A stretch of 51,104 nucleotides of DNA from Lactobacillus amylolyticus DSM 11664 (GTDB lineage: Bacteria > Bacillota > Bacilli > Lactobacillales > Lactobacillaceae): the NCBI RefSeq assembly GCF_000178475.1, contig NZ_ADNY01000036.1, forward strand, positions 1-51,104, read 5' to 3'. The notes below the pieces were generated by a model that did no database searches, was not told where the DNA came from, and worked only from the letters and a program-made list of their open reading frames with translations. Position 1 is the stretch's first letter. Every line of letters begins with the position of its first letter. A program made the position numbers and the translations under genes. This document shows, in pieces, positions 26,084 through 38,709 of this stretch.

Positions 26084-27527
26084 AAATCCAATGTTCAGTT
26101 GGAGATTCAAAAATATGGTTGCTTTCAGTTGGCCCCATCCGATATGGTGCGTATTGGACGATATCTGGGTTGCCAGCTTCGTTTTCCTTTTGCCAAGCGT
26201 CTTCTATTGCATCAATGAACATCCAGTAACGTTTTAATTCGCTCCAGTGGGTAAAGTTAGTGGAATCATTGACAAAAACATCATGGAGAAGGCATTCATA
26301 ACCATCTGGCACTTCTGCTAATTCAGACTTAGAGAAAGTGTAGTCAAGATTTTCTCTTCTAATTCCTTCTTCACTAATCTTTTTACCGTTGATGGTAATA
26401 AAAATTCGACTTTTTGGATCAATTTCAATCGTAATATTGTTGGAATAAGCTTGACCATATGGAGTGTTGATATGCTTTAGCACTATGTCAATTCGGTTCT
26501 TCTTTTCTTTGAATTTCTTACCAGTTCTGAAGTAAATTGGAACATCGGCAATTGGTCCTCTTTCAAACTTAACCTTTCCTGCGACATATGTTTCAGTTAA
26601 AGAATTAGGATTTACCTTCGGTTCTTTCTTATAAGCAAAGGTGGTGTCACTACCAGCATATTGGCCTCGAACAAAGTCCTTTTTTACTTGTTCAGCATTT
26701 GGAATAATCAAGCTTTCCAACAATTCTTGCTTTGCCTTGTGAATGGCTTCTGAAGAAATATTCTCTGGTTCTGGCATTGCCAATAAGGTAATGATTTGGA
26801 AAATATGATTTTGCACCATATCACGCAAAGCACCTGAGGTTTCATAATATTCACCACGAGCTTCAACACCGAGTCTTTCAGCAAAAGTAACTTGAATATT
26901 CTTGAGATTGCCTTTGTTCCAAATATTCTTAATCAATGGATTGGTAAAACGCATTGGCAAAATATTTTGAATCATTTCCTTGCCAAGGTAATGATCGATC
27001 CTAAAGATTTCATTTTCAGAAAATGAAGCGGTAATTTGCTTATTTAATTCTTCAGCACTCTTAAGATCACGGCCAAATGGCTTTTCAACAACAATCCGGT
27101 TAAAGCCGCTGCCAGTCAAATGCTGATCGTCAATATGGGTGGCAATTGTTCCGAAGAATCTTGGTGCCATGGCCATGTAGAACAAGCGATTTCCTTGGGC
27201 ACTGTAACGATCGTCCAGTTCTTGAGCCAATTCTTTTAAAGTAACATAGTGTTCAACATTAGTTACATCATGAGATTGATAGTAAAAATGACTTGTAAAG
27301 TCTTTGACATCATTTTCATCAACTTCAGTATGAGTTTCATGAATTGCATCGCTTACTTGTCCACGTAAGTATTCATGCGACCAAGGACGACGTGCAGTTC
27401 CAATAACAGCAAAATTGTCGTGAATCAAGCCTTGTTCATAAAGATTGAATAATGCAGGATAAAGCTTACGGTGTGCCAAGTCACCACTACCACCGAAAAT
27501 AATCATGACAACTGGAATATTTTTCAT
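26076..27527 (-). CDS. zwf: Glucose-6-phosphate 1-dehydrogenase
   Basis: This enzyme catalyses the first oxidative pentose-phosphate step, making NADPH and 6-phosphogluconolactone. From the ATG at 27527, preceded by TGGAGG, it has 483 residues. The dinucleotide motif IFGGSGDLAHRKLYPAL is near residues 9-25, and the substrate site RIDHYLGKEMIQNIL near 173-187 contains the catalytic His-Lys region. The region VVVEKPFGRDL is also conserved. A Lys/Arg-rich upstream extension to 27554 is not supported by a ribosome site. Confidence 0.97.
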   Translation of the reverse strand: MKNIPVVMIIFGGSGDLAHRKLYPALFNLYEQGLIHDNFAVIGTARRPWSHEYLRGQVSDAIHETHTEVDENDVKDFTSHFYYQSHDVTNVEHYVTLKELAQELDDRYSAQGNRLFYMAMAPRFFGTIATHIDDQHLTGSGFNRIVVEKPFGRDLKSAEELNKQITASFSENEIFRIDHYLGKEMIQNILPMRFTNPLIKNIWNKGNLKNIQVTFAERLGVEARGEYYETSGALRDMVQNHIFQIITLLAMPEPENISSEAIHKAKQELLESLIIPNAEQVKKDFVRGQYAGSDTTFAYKKEPKVNPNSLTETYVAGKVKFERGPIADVPIYFRTGKKFKEKKNRIDIVLKHINTPYGQAYSNNITIEIDPKSRIFITINGKKISEEGIRRENLDYTFSKSELAEVPDGYECLLHDVFVNDSTNFTHWSELKRYWMFIDAIEDAWQKENEAGNPDIVQYAPYRMGPTESNHIFESPTEHWIYE

Positions 27528-27586
27528 TTTGTACCTCCACTTCATAGTCAACACATTTATTTTACAACAAGGAATTTTTTAGCAAA

Positions 27587-27614
27587 ATAAAAAACGCCTT
27601 TCAAAGGCGCTTTT
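27587..27614 (-). terminator. Terminator of yajC
   Basis: CGCCTT (27595-27600) pairs with AAGGCG (27604-27609) around TCA, with flanking A/T runs; on the minus strand a T run follows the stem. It separates the mutS-to-yajC block from zwf. Confidence 0.8.
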
Positions 27615-27635
27615 ATTCATAAAATTATCTTATGA

Positions 27636-28094
27636 TTAATCTTTCTTTTCTTCTGAATTGTCATCTGCTGGCTTTTCAGTTTCAGGCTTTGCTTCAGGTT
27701 CTTCCTTAGTTTCAGTCTTTTCTGCTGATTTTTCTTCTGCAGGAGCTTCTGACTTTTCAGTTTCAGCTGATGCTGGCTTTTCTGCTGCGGCTGGCAAAAC
27801 TTGACGAATAGCCATTCTGCTGAAAGTCAAGTAGATACCATCAGCGTCAATAACAACAGTATTGTCCTTGCCATTGATTGAATCAACTTTTCCGTGCAAG
27901 CCGTCAACTAAAACAACACGGTCGCCCTTCTTCAATTGATCCATCATTTGCATTCTCTTTTGTTGTTGCTTCTTTTGCGGGCGAATCATGCCAAAGTACA
28001 TGAATCCGATCAAAATAACGAAAACAACAATCATCATAATATTGCTGCTGCCACCTTGAGCATTAGCCAAAAATAAAGTATTCAAATTTTTCAC
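27636..28094 (-). CDS. yajC: Preprotein translocase accessory subunit YajC with an acidic tail
   Basis: This is a 152-residue single-pass membrane protein of the Sec holo-translocon. The transmembrane helix is at about residues 18-36 (NIMMIVVFVILIGFMYFGM), followed by the signature RPQKKQQQKRMQMM and the cytoplasmic LKKGDRVVLVDGLHGKV domain to about residue 95. The C-terminal 55 residues are a low-complexity Glu/Ala/Lys/Pro tail, longer than the core family. A TATAAT -10 candidate lies at 28136-28131. Confidence 0.93.
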   Translation of the reverse strand: MKNLNTLFLANAQGGSSNIMMIVVFVILIGFMYFGMIRPQKKQQQKRMQMMDQLKKGDRVVLVDGLHGKVDSINGKDNTVVIDADGIYLTFSRMAIRQVLPAAAEKPASAETEKSEAPAEEKSAEKTETKEEPEAKPETEKPADDNSEEKKD

Positions 28095-28170
28095 CTCATA
28101 AAAATATCAATGTTAATGTCAATTACTTTTATTATACAAAAAGCAGACCTAAGATGCACTCTAATCTGTC

Positions 28171-29196
28171 TTATTCTTCATTTGGATTAGGTAATCCTAA
28201 TTGAGCATAAGCTTTGTCAGTTGCCATTCGACCACGCGGCGTTAATAAAATAAAGCCATGCTGCAGCAAATATGGTTCATACAAAGATTCAATCGTATCA
28301 ATATCTTCACCGACACTTGCTGCTAAAGTTCTGATGCCAACAGGGCCGCCACCATAGCCTTCGATCATCGTACGCAAAAGTTTGCGGTCAGTCAGATCCA
28401 GTCCTTCATCGTCAACCTGCAATTGCTTCAAAGCATGCTCCGTTGTCTTTAAAGAAATGGTATCTTCACCTTTAACTTCGGCGAAATCACGCACCCGTTT
28501 TAACAAACGGTTGGCCACTCGTGGCGTTCCCCGAGACCGACGAGCCAATTCATGAGCTGCTTCAGGAGCAATAGAAGTATGAAAGACATCGCCGGATCGT
28601 TGAATAATCTGCTCTAACTCATTTACAGTGTAATATTGCATATGCTCAACAATACCGAAACGATCACGTAGCGGCGCTGAAAGCTGTCCCGCCAAAGTAG
28701 TTGCCCCAATTAAGGTAAATGGAGGAAGTGGAACATGAACGGCATGCGTCGTTTCTCCCTCACCGATCATAATATCGACATAGAAATCTTCCATAGCAGA
28801 ATAAAGTACTTCTTCAATCGGTTTAGGCAAACGGTGAATTTCATCAATAAACAAAACATCGCCAGGATCCAGTTCTGATAAAAGTGCCACCAAATCACCG
28901 GCTTTTTCAATCGCTGGCCCAGATGTACTTTTAAGATGAACGCCTAACTCATGCGCAATGACAAAAGCCAATGTAGTTTTACCAAGACCTGGTGGGCCAT
29001 AAAGCAAAACATGATCTAATGCTTCATCCCTTTGTCTGGCTGCCTTGATATAAACTGCCATTTCTTTTTTTACTCGTGCTTGTCCCAAATATTGATCCAA
29101 ACTTTGCGGACGCAGCGACATTTCAACTTGTTCTTCTTCCGCATCTTGCGCTTCACTTAAAGTTATCGCGTCTTCCTTGTCTACCACAAAATTCAC
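28171..29196 (-). CDS. ruvB: Holliday junction branch-migration helicase RuvB
   Basis: This is the AAA+ motor of the RuvAB complex, 341 residues. Walker A is [12 protein letters not shown] near residues 65-76, Walker B is [12 protein letters not shown] near 113-124, sensor 1 is GATT near 163-166, and the arginine finger/sensor 2 region includes [18 protein letters not shown] near 220-237. The C-terminal winged helix ends TPRGRMAT. It lies 37 bases downstream of ruvA in the same direction. RuvC is absent, as is usual in Firmicutes; RecU normally resolves. Confidence 0.98.
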   Translation of the reverse strand: MNFVVDKEDAITLSEAQDAEEEQVEMSLRPQSLDQYLGQARVKKEMAVYIKAARQRDEALDHVLLYGPPGLGKTTLAFVIAHELGVHLKSTSGPAIEKAGDLVALLSELDPGDVLFIDEIHRLPKPIEEVLYSAMEDFYVDIMIGEGETTHAVHVPLPPFTLIGATTLAGQLSAPLRDRFGIVEHMQYYTVNELEQIIQRSGDVFHTSIAPEAAHELARRSRGTPRVANRLLKRVRDFAEVKGEDTISLKTTEHALKQLQVDDEGLDLTDRKLLRTMIEGYGGGPVGIRTLAASVGEDIDTIESLYEPYLLQHGFILLTPRGRMATDKAYAQLGLPNPNEE

Positions 29197-29233
29197 TTCC
29201 TCACTTTTTTACAAACTAATGTTCACTATAACA

Positions 29234-29827
29234 TTACTTCTTTAATAAAAGGGCCAATCCCTTCTTAATATATTTATCTGCACTATCGGTATCAATTTTT
29301 TCCAGTTTCGGAGTAATGCGATTGACCTCTTTTTGAGTGTAGCCTAAGGCAATCAAAGCTAATAAGGCATCGTGCAATTCTGGTGAAATCTCTTCATTAT
29401 CGGCAACCGTCCGATCCAAACGATTAACATAATCGCCTAACTTTCCTTTCAAATCAAGCACAATTTGGGAAGCCGTCTTTTTGCCCACGCCCGGAAAACG
29501 CGTCAAATACTTAACTTCACCCTGCTCAATTGCTTCAGCCAAGGAGTCGCTGTCTTCAGCCGCCATGATAGCTAAAGCAGACTTGGGACCAATTCCGCTG
29601 ACACTCAACAATTTCAGGAAAAGACCTTTAGCATTTTTGTCTTGAAAACCATAAAGAGTAAAGCCATTGTTATCTGAGAAATTCTGCTCAACATAAACTT
29701 TAGCCTTTTGCCCTTGATGATAAGCAAAAGGAGTCGGACTGAAAACTTTATAGCCAACGCCATTAACATCAACGACGATATAGCTTGGCGAAATTTCAGC
29801 AATCGTTCCATCTAAATATTCAAACAT
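29234..29827 (-). CDS. ruvA: Holliday junction DNA-binding protein RuvA
   Basis: This 197-residue protein binds four-way junctions and loads RuvB. The N-terminal OB fold starts [26 protein letters not shown]; two helix-hairpin-helix motifs follow in [16 protein letters not shown] near residues 70-85 and [21 protein letters not shown] near 105-125 (partly cited). A C-terminal three-helix domain contacts RuvB. It starts three bases after the mutL stop. Confidence 0.97.
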   Translation of the reverse strand: MFEYLDGTIAEISPSYIVVDVNGVGYKVFSPTPFAYHQGQKAKVYVEQNFSDNNGFTLYGFQDKNAKGLFLKLLSVSGIGPKSALAIMAAEDSDSLAEAIEQGEVKYLTRFPGVGKKTASQIVLDLKGKLGDYVNRLDRTVADNEEISPELHDALLALIALGYTQKEVNRITPKLEKIDTDSADKYIKKGLALLLKK

Positions 29828-29830
29828 CTT

Positions 29831-31726
29831 TTATTCATCCTTTTTAAACATCTTCCGCAAGTCATTTTGACTTATTCTTACTAAAACAACTTTGCCATCG
29901 GCATCATGATATGGATCACTGCTCTTGCGCAAATCCGCTAGAAGACTGACATTTTCTCCAGCCGATAAATCAACATGACCGGTAATTTCTTTTCGAGCCT
30001 GCAAAGCAGCAATTTTAGCAAACAAGGTCGTTTCAGTCTGGTGTGCGAACGTTAAATAGCTATCCAAAATTTTTCTAACTGAGCCTTCAACATCACCATG
30101 AATCCATGTTGGATAGGAGCGCATAATAAAACTGTCTTGACCAAAATCTTCCAGAAAAATTCCGATTTTTTTAATCTCGTCAATTTTGCTTTTTATCTGT
30201 AAAAAGTCCAAGTTGCCAAATTCAAGAACCAAAGGCGTTAATAAACCTTGCTGCACAATCTTTTTTTCAAGCAGTGTCTGATAAATTTTTTCATAAGTTA
30301 AACGGCGCCGTGCTGCTAACTGATCAATCAAAAACAGATCACCATTATCTTCAGCAATAATATAGGTTTTAGTTTGACCCAAATATTGCAGTTCTGGCAA
30401 ACTGGTAGCCAGCGTTTCATCCCCAGTTGAAATAACTTCCTTGTCAGACTTGCCTTTGCCAAAGGGCGTTAATTGTGTTTGTTTGGCAATATTGTCTGCC
30501 CATGTCGTGGTAATTACGTAACGATCATCCTCACGTGGAATACTTAAATCCACGTATTTCGTCTTAGCCTTTTTAGGTGTTAATTCAGTTGGCGTTACTT
30601 TTTCATGAATTTCTGGTGTTGGTTGCCTAGTGGTATTAACCACGTTCTGGTTTAAATTAAACTTTAATTGATCAACCAGGGTCTCCTGCCGATTAGTTTT
30701 TAAATTGGCAAAAGCATCGCTTTGTTCGGGATGACTGATTAAGTTATCGCTAATAGCGGCCGTGATCAAACGGCTTAGTTCTTTTTCTTTAGACAATCTT
30801 ACTTCTTGCTTAGTTGGGTGAACATTGACATCAACTAATAAAGGATCGACCTTAATTGCAACCACCACAACTGGATAATGACGTGCAGTTAATTTGGAAC
30901 CATATCCTTCCATAATCGCCGTGTTCAGGCGAAAGTTCCGAATATAGCGACCATTAAGCAAAATGGAAATAAAATTGCGGGTTGAACGCGTCAATTCAGG
31001 ACGAGACATTAAACCCGAAACCTGAAAATCACTGTCTGCATTTTTAAAGGGAATCATCTTTTCAGCAATATGGCGACCGTAAACATTAGCTACGGTTTGG
31101 GCTAAGTTGCCATTACCCGGCGTTCTCAATAATACTTTGCCGGCATTAGACAAAGTAAAAGAAATTTGCGGATAGCCTAGCGAAATGCGGTTGACAATAT
31201 CGACAATTTTCATCATCTCAGTTCGCGGACTACGCAAGTATTTCAACCGCGCCGGGGTATTGAGGAACAAATCTTTAACTGTTATCTTTGTTCCTTTTCT
31301 TGCAGCTGCATCTTCTTCAGTCTTTTTATTTCCGCCCACAAAAACTGCTTTAGTACCAATCTCATCAGCAGCTGCCGTAATCATTTCAACATGAGCAACC
31401 GCAGATATAGAAGCTAGAGCTTCTCCTCTGAAGCCTAATGTAGAAACGTTAAAAAGATCACGCTCATTATTGATTTTGCTAGTTGCATGGCGAGTAAATG
31501 CCAAATCAATCTGATCGCGTGCAATTCCTGTACCATTATCCTGAACAACGATTTGCTTTAAACCGGCATCCATAAAATCAATTCTGATTCTGCTTGCACC
31601 AGCATCAATTGAATTTTCAACCAATTCCTTAACAACACTAGCCGGTCGCTCAATAACTTCTCCGGCGGCAATTTGATTAGTTAGGGCCTCGGATAATTCA
31701 TGAATTTTAGGCATTTTACTCGTCAT
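29831..31726 (-). CDS. mutL: DNA mismatch repair protein MutL, endonuclease motifs missing
   Basis: This 631-residue protein has an intact GHKL ATPase half: [10 protein letters not shown] near residues 34-43, QDNGTGI near 62-68, ATSKI near 81-85, and [10 protein letters not shown] near 98-107. The C-terminal half is collinear with endonuclease-type MutL, but the metal site is not recognisable: DQHA(x)2E(x)4E reads [12 protein letters not shown] (468-479), the Cys/Arg block before the last helix reads AALQARKE (573-580), and CPHGRP reads DADGKV (608-613). The clamp-binding slot remains as QGLLTP near 493-498. The start overlaps mutS by 11 bases. Mismatch repair without a nicking MutL or MutH would be unusual. 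Confidence 0.95.
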   Translation of the reverse strand: MTSKMPKIHELSEALTNQIAAGEVIERPASVVKELVENSIDAGASRIRIDFMDAGLKQIVVQDNGTGIARDQIDLAFTRHATSKINNERDLFNVSTLGFRGEALASISAVAHVEMITAAADEIGTKAVFVGGNKKTEEDAAARKGTKITVKDLFLNTPARLKYLRSPRTEMMKIVDIVNRISLGYPQISFTLSNAGKVLLRTPGNGNLAQTVANVYGRHIAEKMIPFKNADSDFQVSGLMSRPELTRSTRNFISILLNGRYIRNFRLNTAIMEGYGSKLTARHYPVVVVAIKVDPLLVDVNVHPTKQEVRLSKEKELSRLITAAISDNLISHPEQSDAFANLKTNRQETLVDQLKFNLNQNVVNTTRQPTPEIHEKVTPTELTPKKAKTKYVDLSIPREDDRYVITTTWADNIAKQTQLTPFGKGKSDKEVISTGDETLATSLPELQYLGQTKTYIIAEDNGDLFLIDQLAARRRLTYEKIYQTLLEKKIVQQGLLTPLVLEFGNLDFLQIKSKIDEIKKIGIFLEDFGQDSFIMRSYPTWIHGDVEGSVRKILDSYLTFAHQTETTLFAKIAALQARKEITGHVDLSAGENVSLLADLRKSSDPYHDADGKVVLVRISQNDLRKMFKKDE

Positions 31727-34313
31727 CCTTTAAATCTTGTTGCCAATCAGCAACCATTTGCATTATTTGCAGTGGTGTCTTGTCTGCTAAATAAAGGTTA
31801 GAAATTTGATCCAGCACATCTTTTTCAGCATTTGAAACTGTTTCTGCTTCATCGTCAGTTGTCTCTTCTGCTTCTGGAGCATTTTCCGTAAACAAATTCA
31901 GCTGTTCACTGGCTGGTCCCAATTCGCTTGCACCCTGTGCTTCAAGTCGTTTAAGCAATTTAGTTGCTTCACGCAAAACGCGATGCGGCAAGCCAGCAAG
32001 TTGAGCAACGTGAATCCCATAACTCTGATCGGCTGGGCCAGGTAAGATCTTGTGCAGAAAAATCAATTTGCCATTTTCTTCAGTTGCTCCAACATGAATA
32101 TTCTTCAAGTGATGCAATGTCTTGTCTAAATCAGTCAATTCATGGTAGTGCGTGGCAAATAAAGTTTTCGCACCGACTTTATCATGCAGGTATTTAACAA
32201 TGGCGCCAGCTAAAGCCATTCCATCATAAGTGGCTGTTCCACGACCAATTTCATCAAATAGTACCAAACTACGTTTGGTAGCATATTGCAGTGCTTCATT
32301 TGCTTCACTCATTTCCACCATGAAAGTACTCTTACCAGAAATCAGATCATCGGCCGCACCGATTCGCGTAAAGATTTGGTCAAAAATTGGCAAGTCTGCA
32401 CTGTCAGCTGGCACAAAGCTGCCCACTTGCGCCATAATCGCAATTAATGCCATTTGTCGCATATAGGTACTTTTACCAGACATATTTGGACCAGTAATCA
32501 AATAAATATCCGTATCGTCGGCCATTTTGACATCATTAGGGATGTAGGAACCAGCCGTCATTACCTTTTCTACAACTGGGTGGCGGCCACCAACGACGTC
32601 GATATTCTGGTTGGCACTGTGAAAGCTTGGGCGACAATAATTATTTTCTTCTGCAACGGTAGCAAAGCCTGTATAAACATCTAACGCAGCCAATTGATTG
32701 CCCAATTTTTGCAGAGCTGGAATATACTTTTTAACTTCTTCACGCAATTTAACGAACAAATCATATTCCAAATCAGTTGAACGAGTCTGCGCCTCCATGA
32801 TGAGGTTTTCATGTTCTTTCAATTCAGGCGTGATATAACGTTCGGCATTAGTCAGCGTCTGCTTGCGCGTATAACGATCCAAGGGGACTTTGCTCTTATT
32901 GCCATTAGAAACTTGAATATAGTAGCCAAATACTTTGTTATAGCCTACCTTCAAGTTCTCAATTCCGGTTTTTTCTCGTTCATCAGCTTCCATTTGTGCC
33001 AGCCACTTTTTACCGTTGTTCATCGCATCACGGTAACGATCAAGCTGAGCATCTACGCCATCCTGAATTAAGCCGCCTTCTGTTGTTAAAATTGGCGGAT
33101 CCTTAACTAAAGTAGTTGATATTAATTCAGCAACACCTTTGAGTGGATCAATTTTATCGGCAAAATCTTTTAATTCTGTACTGTCTGATTGCTTTAAAGC
33201 ATCTAAAATCACTGGTACAGCTTGCAAGGAACGTGATAATTGCAAAAGTTCACGAGCATTGACATTGCCAAAAGCAATCCGTCCGGTCAATCGTTCAAGG
33301 TCATAAACGCCTTTTAAAGCATCAATAACATTTTCTCGGGTAAAGTAGTTGTCTAACAAGGATTGAACCATCTCTTGCCGCTTATTGATTTCTTCAATTG
33401 AAAGAAGCGGACGCGATAGCCACCGCTTAAGCAAACGACCACCCATTGCCGTATGAGTTTTATCCAGCACCCAGAAGAGCGAACCCATCTTTTTACCGGT
33501 TTTTGCAGAAGAAATTAATTCTAGATTATTCTGCACAGTATGCGACATTTGCAGATATTGATTTACTTCATAGCTTTTTGCAATCTGTAAGTGGGCCAGG
33601 CTGCGTTTTTGTGTTGTTAATAAATAACCTACTAATTGTTCAGCTGCCTGTCTTTCTGCATGATTCTTTAAGTTTTGTTCAACGTATGAAATTTCGGCAT
33701 GTTCGCCTTCAAGCGGCGTTGGTTTAGAAACTGTGATATTTGCCTTGTGCATAAAATCTTGATTTTGTGCCGTTAATGGTCCGTTATACACAACTTCACG
33801 CGTTCTTAAAGATAAAAGTTCGTTTGAAACTGCTGCAAAATCTTTTAAGTGGGTAGTATAAATCTCACCTGTGGACAAATCACTATAGGCTAAACCAAAT
33901 CCACTATTGGTCGTCACTACAGAAGTTAAGTAATTAGACTCTTTTGCCTCATTAGGTCCTTCAGCCATCATAGTACCGGGCGTAACCAACTGAATGATCC
34001 CTCGCTTCACCATGCCCTTGGCCTTTTTCGGATCTTCTAGTTGTTCACAAAGTGCAACTTTGTAGCCTTTTTCAACTAAAGTATTCACATATGAATCCAC
34101 AGCTAAGTGAGGCACACCTGCCATTGGAATTGGATTTTTAGTTTTATTAGAACGGTGAGTCAAGGTTAACTCAAGAATCTGCGCACCTTTGACTGCATCG
34201 TCTTCAAATAATTCATAGAAGTCGCCGACGCGATAAAAAAGGAAGGCATCGGGATATTGCTTTTTTATGTCATAATATTGCTCCATCATAGGAGTAGTAC
34301 TGCTTTTAGCCAA
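31716..34313 (-). CDS. mutS: DNA mismatch repair protein MutS
   Basis: This 865-residue protein recognises mismatches. The phenylalanine wedge motif is RVGDFYELF near residues 23-31, Walker A is [15 protein letters not shown] near 613-627, and the ATPase signature region [16 protein letters not shown] lies near 691-706 with [13 protein letters not shown] following. Near the C terminus QLNLF (about residue 816) fits the sliding-clamp-binding pentapeptide. All critical motifs seem intact, in contrast to MutL. It is 247 bases downstream of groEL with a terminator in between, so it has its own promoter. Confidence 0.97.
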   Translation of the reverse strand: MAKSSTTPMMEQYYDIKKQYPDAFLFYRVGDFYELFEDDAVKGAQILELTLTHRSNKTKNPIPMAGVPHLAVDSYVNTLVEKGYKVALCEQLEDPKKAKGMVKRGIIQLVTPGTMMAEGPNEAKESNYLTSVVTTNSGFGLAYSDLSTGEIYTTHLKDFAAVSNELLSLRTREVVYNGPLTAQNQDFMHKANITVSKPTPLEGEHAEISYVEQNLKNHAERQAAEQLVGYLLTTQKRSLAHLQIAKSYEVNQYLQMSHTVQNNLELISSAKTGKKMGSLFWVLDKTHTAMGGRLLKRWLSRPLLSIEEINKRQEMVQSLLDNYFTRENVIDALKGVYDLERLTGRIAFGNVNARELLQLSRSLQAVPVILDALKQSDSTELKDFADKIDPLKGVAELISTTLVKDPPILTTEGGLIQDGVDAQLDRYRDAMNNGKKWLAQMEADEREKTGIENLKVGYNKVFGYYIQVSNGNKSKVPLDRYTRKQTLTNAERYITPELKEHENLIMEAQTRSTDLEYDLFVKLREEVKKYIPALQKLGNQLAALDVYTGFATVAEENNYCRPSFHSANQNIDVVGGRHPVVEKVMTAGSYIPNDVKMADDTDIYLITGPNMSGKSTYMRQMALIAIMAQVGSFVPADSADLPIFDQIFTRIGAADDLISGKSTFMVEMSEANEALQYATKRSLVLFDEIGRGTATYDGMALAGAIVKYLHDKVGAKTLFATHYHELTDLDKTLHHLKNIHVGATEENGKLIFLHKILPGPADQSYGIHVAQLAGLPHRVLREATKLLKRLEAQGASELGPASEQLNLFTENAPEAEETTDDEAETVSNAEKDVLDQISNLYLADKTPLQIMQMVADWQQDLKDDE

Positions 34314-34380
34314 ATGAAATTCCTCTTTCTTTTTAGCTCTTTTTCACTGTTAACTATTATACGCTAAAGATGTGGACAAA

Positions 34381-34410
34381 AGAAAAAAGACCGCAAATGC
34401 GATCTTCTTT
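34381..34410 (-). terminator. Terminator of the groESL transcript
   Basis: On the minus strand AGATCGC pairs with GCGGTCT (one G-U) and a six-base T run follows. It lies beyond the hairpin array, so the array would be part of the groEL 3' untranslated region. Confidence 0.8.
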
Positions 34411-34447
34411 CTATGTGTATAACTTTTATTGCAATGTTTTAAATTAT

Positions 34448-36174
<1,727 letters not shown>

Positions 36175-36222
36175 TTAGCTCCTCCTTATCTCGATTTATT
36201 TTAAAAGATTTGACTTAGATAA

Positions 36223-36507
36223 TTACTTAACGATTGCTAAAATATCTCTTTCGTGAAGGACTAAGTACTTTTCACCTTCATATTTAACATTAGTGCCAGA
36301 GTACTTATCGTATAAAACTACGTCGCCCTTCTTAACTGTCATTGGCAGCTTTTCGCCATTTTCAGCATAAGCGCCGTTGCCAACTGCAACAACTTCACCT
36401 TCAGTTGGCTTTTCCTTAGCATTGGAAGCAAGGACGATGCCTCCAACAGTCTTTTCTTCTTCTTCTTTAACTTTTACGATCACGCGATCACCGATTGGTT
36501 CTAACAC
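36223..36507 (-). CDS. groES: Co-chaperonin GroES (10 kDa)
   Basis: This is the 94-residue heptameric lid of GroEL. The start is a GTG at 36507, preceded by GGAGGG; it gives (V)[12 protein letters not shown], the family N terminus, and a 94-residue product, the usual length. The open frame back to an ATG at 36552 is not supported. The mobile-loop region [20 protein letters not shown] is present near residues 24-43. Confidence 0.98.
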   Translation of the reverse strand: MLEPIGDRVIVKVKEEEEKTVGGIVLASNAKEKPTEGEVVAVGNGAYAENGEKLPMTVKKGDVVLYDKYSGTNVKYEGEKYLVLHERDILAIVK

Positions 36508-36561
36508 GTTTGTCCCTCCTATAATCTTAGTTTTTTTAATTTTTATTATCATATTTGTTAA

Positions 36562-36588
36562 TTAGCACTCGTATTTACCAAGTGCTAG
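36562..36588. promoter_or_regulatory. CIRCE operator 1 (HrcA)
   Basis: TTAGCACTC (36562-36570), nine bases, then AAGTGCTAG (36580-36588) matches CIRCE TTAGCACTC-N9-GAGTGCTAA with two mismatches in the right arm. It lies between the promoter and groES. Confidence 0.93.
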
Positions 36589-36600
36589 CTTACAAATATG

Positions 36601-36629
36601 ATAATAACGTGTTTTCAATAAAAAAGCAA
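36601..36629 (-). promoter_or_regulatory. groES: groESL promoter
   Basis: On the minus strand TTGCTT (36629-36624) and TATTAT (36606-36601) are spaced by 17 bases. The pair lies exactly between the two CIRCE boxes, which supports it as the heat-shock-regulated vegetative promoter. Confidence 0.7.
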
Positions 36630-36636
36630 GAAAAAA

Positions 36637-36663
36637 TTAGCACTTTTTATAAAAGAGTGCTAA
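36637..36663. promoter_or_regulatory. CIRCE operator 2 (HrcA), overlapping a scrA terminator-like hairpin
   Basis: TTAGCACTT (36637-36645), nine bases, then GAGTGCTAA (36655-36663) matches CIRCE with one mismatch. On the minus strand the palindrome extends to AAAATTAGCACT...AGTGCTAATTTT and runs into TTTTTTC, so it also looks like an intrinsic terminator for scrA, which ends about 40 bases upstream. Confidence 0.9.
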
Positions 36664-36704
36664 TTTTACTTTTTCTTTATTTTTCTAGAGGATTATAAGA
36701 TTTT

Positions 36705-38657
36705 TTAATTATGAGCAGTAACAGCGATTAATTTATCACCATGCTTAACGCCTGCATCGCTAATTCTTTGAACGTTAGCATAGTTGGCAGTATTAGTAAT
36801 AATTTCCATTACTGTTGTATCATAGCCAGCCTTCTTGACGGCTTCAAGGTCAACCGTACCCAACTTGTCTCCTTTGTTAATACGTTGTCCTTGCTTAACA
36901 AAGCTTTCAAAGTGCTGACCCTTTAAGTTAACTGTATCAAGACCGATATGAATCAATACTTCAGCACCTTTATCAGATTTAATGCCATAAGCGTGCTTGG
37001 TCTCATAAGCAATAGTAACAGTACCTGTCACTGGTACGTAAATCGTGCCATCACTAGGAACGATTGCTGCACCGTCACCCATTAATTTAGCGGAAAATAC
37101 TTTATCGTTTACTTTAGTTAAGCTTTCAGGCTGTCCATCTACCGCAGCCGCAATAACTTCATCCTTTAAGCTTAATTGTTCTTTAGATACCTTTTCGGCT
37201 TTTTGATTATCTTCAGCAATTGAAGTTGCATCATTAACTGGAACATCTTGACTAGCAACTTCTTCCTTCAAATGACCTTTACCGTAAACATAAGTCAAAA
37301 TAAAGGCAATGACAAAACTAATTGCAACGGAAACAACCCACATTGGAATCGTCTTTGGATAAATTGAAAGGAAGCCCAGGAAGCCGGCTGAACCTAAAGC
37401 AGCAGCAGTAACATGCATCAAGCCCGCAAAGGTAGCAGCAACACCAGAACCGATTAAAGCACAGAAGAATGGGAATTTGTACTTCAAGTTAACACCGAAA
37501 AGTGCAGGTTCAGTAATACCAAGAAGTGCAGAAACGCCAGCTGATGAAGAAAGGCCCTTCATCTTTTTGTTCTTAGTTAAGAAGTAAACTGCGAAAGTAG
37601 CAGCACCTTGAGCTACATTGGCCATACATGCGGTAACGAAGATAAAGTCACCAGAGCTTGCACCGTGAGTTTGAGCAAATTTAGCCAAAAGCTGAGTTTC
37701 AACAGCTGGGAAACTTTGGTGCAAACCAGTAGTAACAATTGCTGAGTAAGTTAAACCAAAGACACCCATTCCGAAGGCACCAGTTGTATTGTAGAGCCAT
37801 ACGATGGCATTAGTAATCGCATCAGATACGCCTTTAAAGACAGGGCCGATGATCGTGTAAGTAAGAAAACCGGTAATCATCAATGACAGAAGTGGTGTGA
37901 AAGTAAAGTCAACGGCTGATGGCAGCCACTGGTGCAATCTCTTTTCCAGAATAGAAAGTACCCAAACAGCAACCAATACTGGAATAACTTGATATTGGTA
38001 GTTGATTTGAGCAACATGCCAACCCCATAAGTCCCAGAACTTAGTTGCACCGCCTAAGTTAGGCGTGGTCATAATCATACCGACGGCTGTACCTAATAAT
38101 TGGTTAGCACCAAATCTCTTGGCTGCCGACATACCAACCAAAATTGGCATAAAGATAAATGGCGCAGCGGACATGATTTGAATCATACTTGAAAGTCCGG
38201 CAATACTTGGTACCATTTGAACAACTGACTTGGAGCCAAACAAACCTGGCGAAGTCAAGAAGTTGTTCAATGCCATAAGCAAACCACCAGCAACTAAAGC
38301 TGGAATAATTGGAACAAAGATATCAGACAAGAGTTTAATGAAGTCCATTACTGGGTTCTTCTTTTGACCCTTGACAGCAACCTTCTTTAAATCATCAGTT
38401 GATAGTTCTTTCAAGCCAGTAATTTTGATTAATTCATCATAGACGTCATTAACGTCCCCTGGCCCAATAATTACCTGATATTGACCATTAGTCTTAAATG
38501 TTCCTTTAACATCAGGATCATTATCTAAGGCCTTTTGGTCAATTTTTGAATCATCCTTTAAAACCAAACGCAAACGAGTAGCACAATGCGCAGCGGCAAT
38601 GATGTTATCTTGATGAACATCTTTGATAACTCGTTCTGCTACTTTCCTGTGATCCAT
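36705..38657 (-). CDS. scrA: Sucrose-specific PTS transporter EIIBCA
   Basis: This 650-residue transporter takes up sucrose and phosphorylates it to sucrose-6-phosphate. The IIB domain is at about residues 1-85 with phospho-Cys25 in [10 protein letters not shown], the IIC membrane domain at about 105-455, and the C-terminal IIA (Crr-like) domain from about 505 to 650 with the active His in [10 protein letters not shown] near 589-598. Sucrose specificity is inferred from the divergent scrB-scrR genes; the Bgl family alone would also allow beta-glucosides or trehalose. GGGAGG precedes the ATG. Confidence 0.93.
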   Translation of the reverse strand: MDHRKVAERVIKDVHQDNIIAAAHCATRLRLVLKDDSKIDQKALDNDPDVKGTFKTNGQYQVIIGPGDVNDVYDELIKITGLKELSTDDLKKVAVKGQKKNPVMDFIKLLSDIFVPIIPALVAGGLLMALNNFLTSPGLFGSKSVVQMVPSIAGLSSMIQIMSAAPFIFMPILVGMSAAKRFGANQLLGTAVGMIMTTPNLGGATKFWDLWGWHVAQINYQYQVIPVLVAVWVLSILEKRLHQWLPSAVDFTFTPLLSLMITGFLTYTIIGPVFKGVSDAITNAIVWLYNTTGAFGMGVFGLTYSAIVTTGLHQSFPAVETQLLAKFAQTHGASSGDFIFVTACMANVAQGAATFAVYFLTKNKKMKGLSSSAGVSALLGITEPALFGVNLKYKFPFFCALIGSGVAATFAGLMHVTAAALGSAGFLGFLSIYPKTIPMWVVSVAISFVIAFILTYVYGKGHLKEEVASQDVPVNDATSIAEDNQKAEKVSKEQLSLKDEVIAAAVDGQPESLTKVNDKVFSAKLMGDGAAIVPSDGTIYVPVTGTVTIAYETKHAYGIKSDKGAEVLIHIGLDTVNLKGQHFESFVKQGQRINKGDKLGTVDLEAVKKAGYDTTVMEIITNTANYANVQRISDAGVKHGDKLIAVTAHN

Positions 38658-38677
38658 AACTTTCCTCCCTCAAAATT

Positions 38678-38692
38678 ATGTAAACGCTTTAT
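38678..38692. promoter_or_regulatory. Candidate cre box of scrA
   Basis: ATGTAAACGCTTTAT matches the cre consensus WTGNAANCGNWNNCW except for one fixed C. It lies between the inferred scrA promoter and the scrA start, where bound CcpA would block transcription. Confidence 0.6.
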
Positions 38693-38709
38693 CTTTAAAG
38701 TCATTAAAT

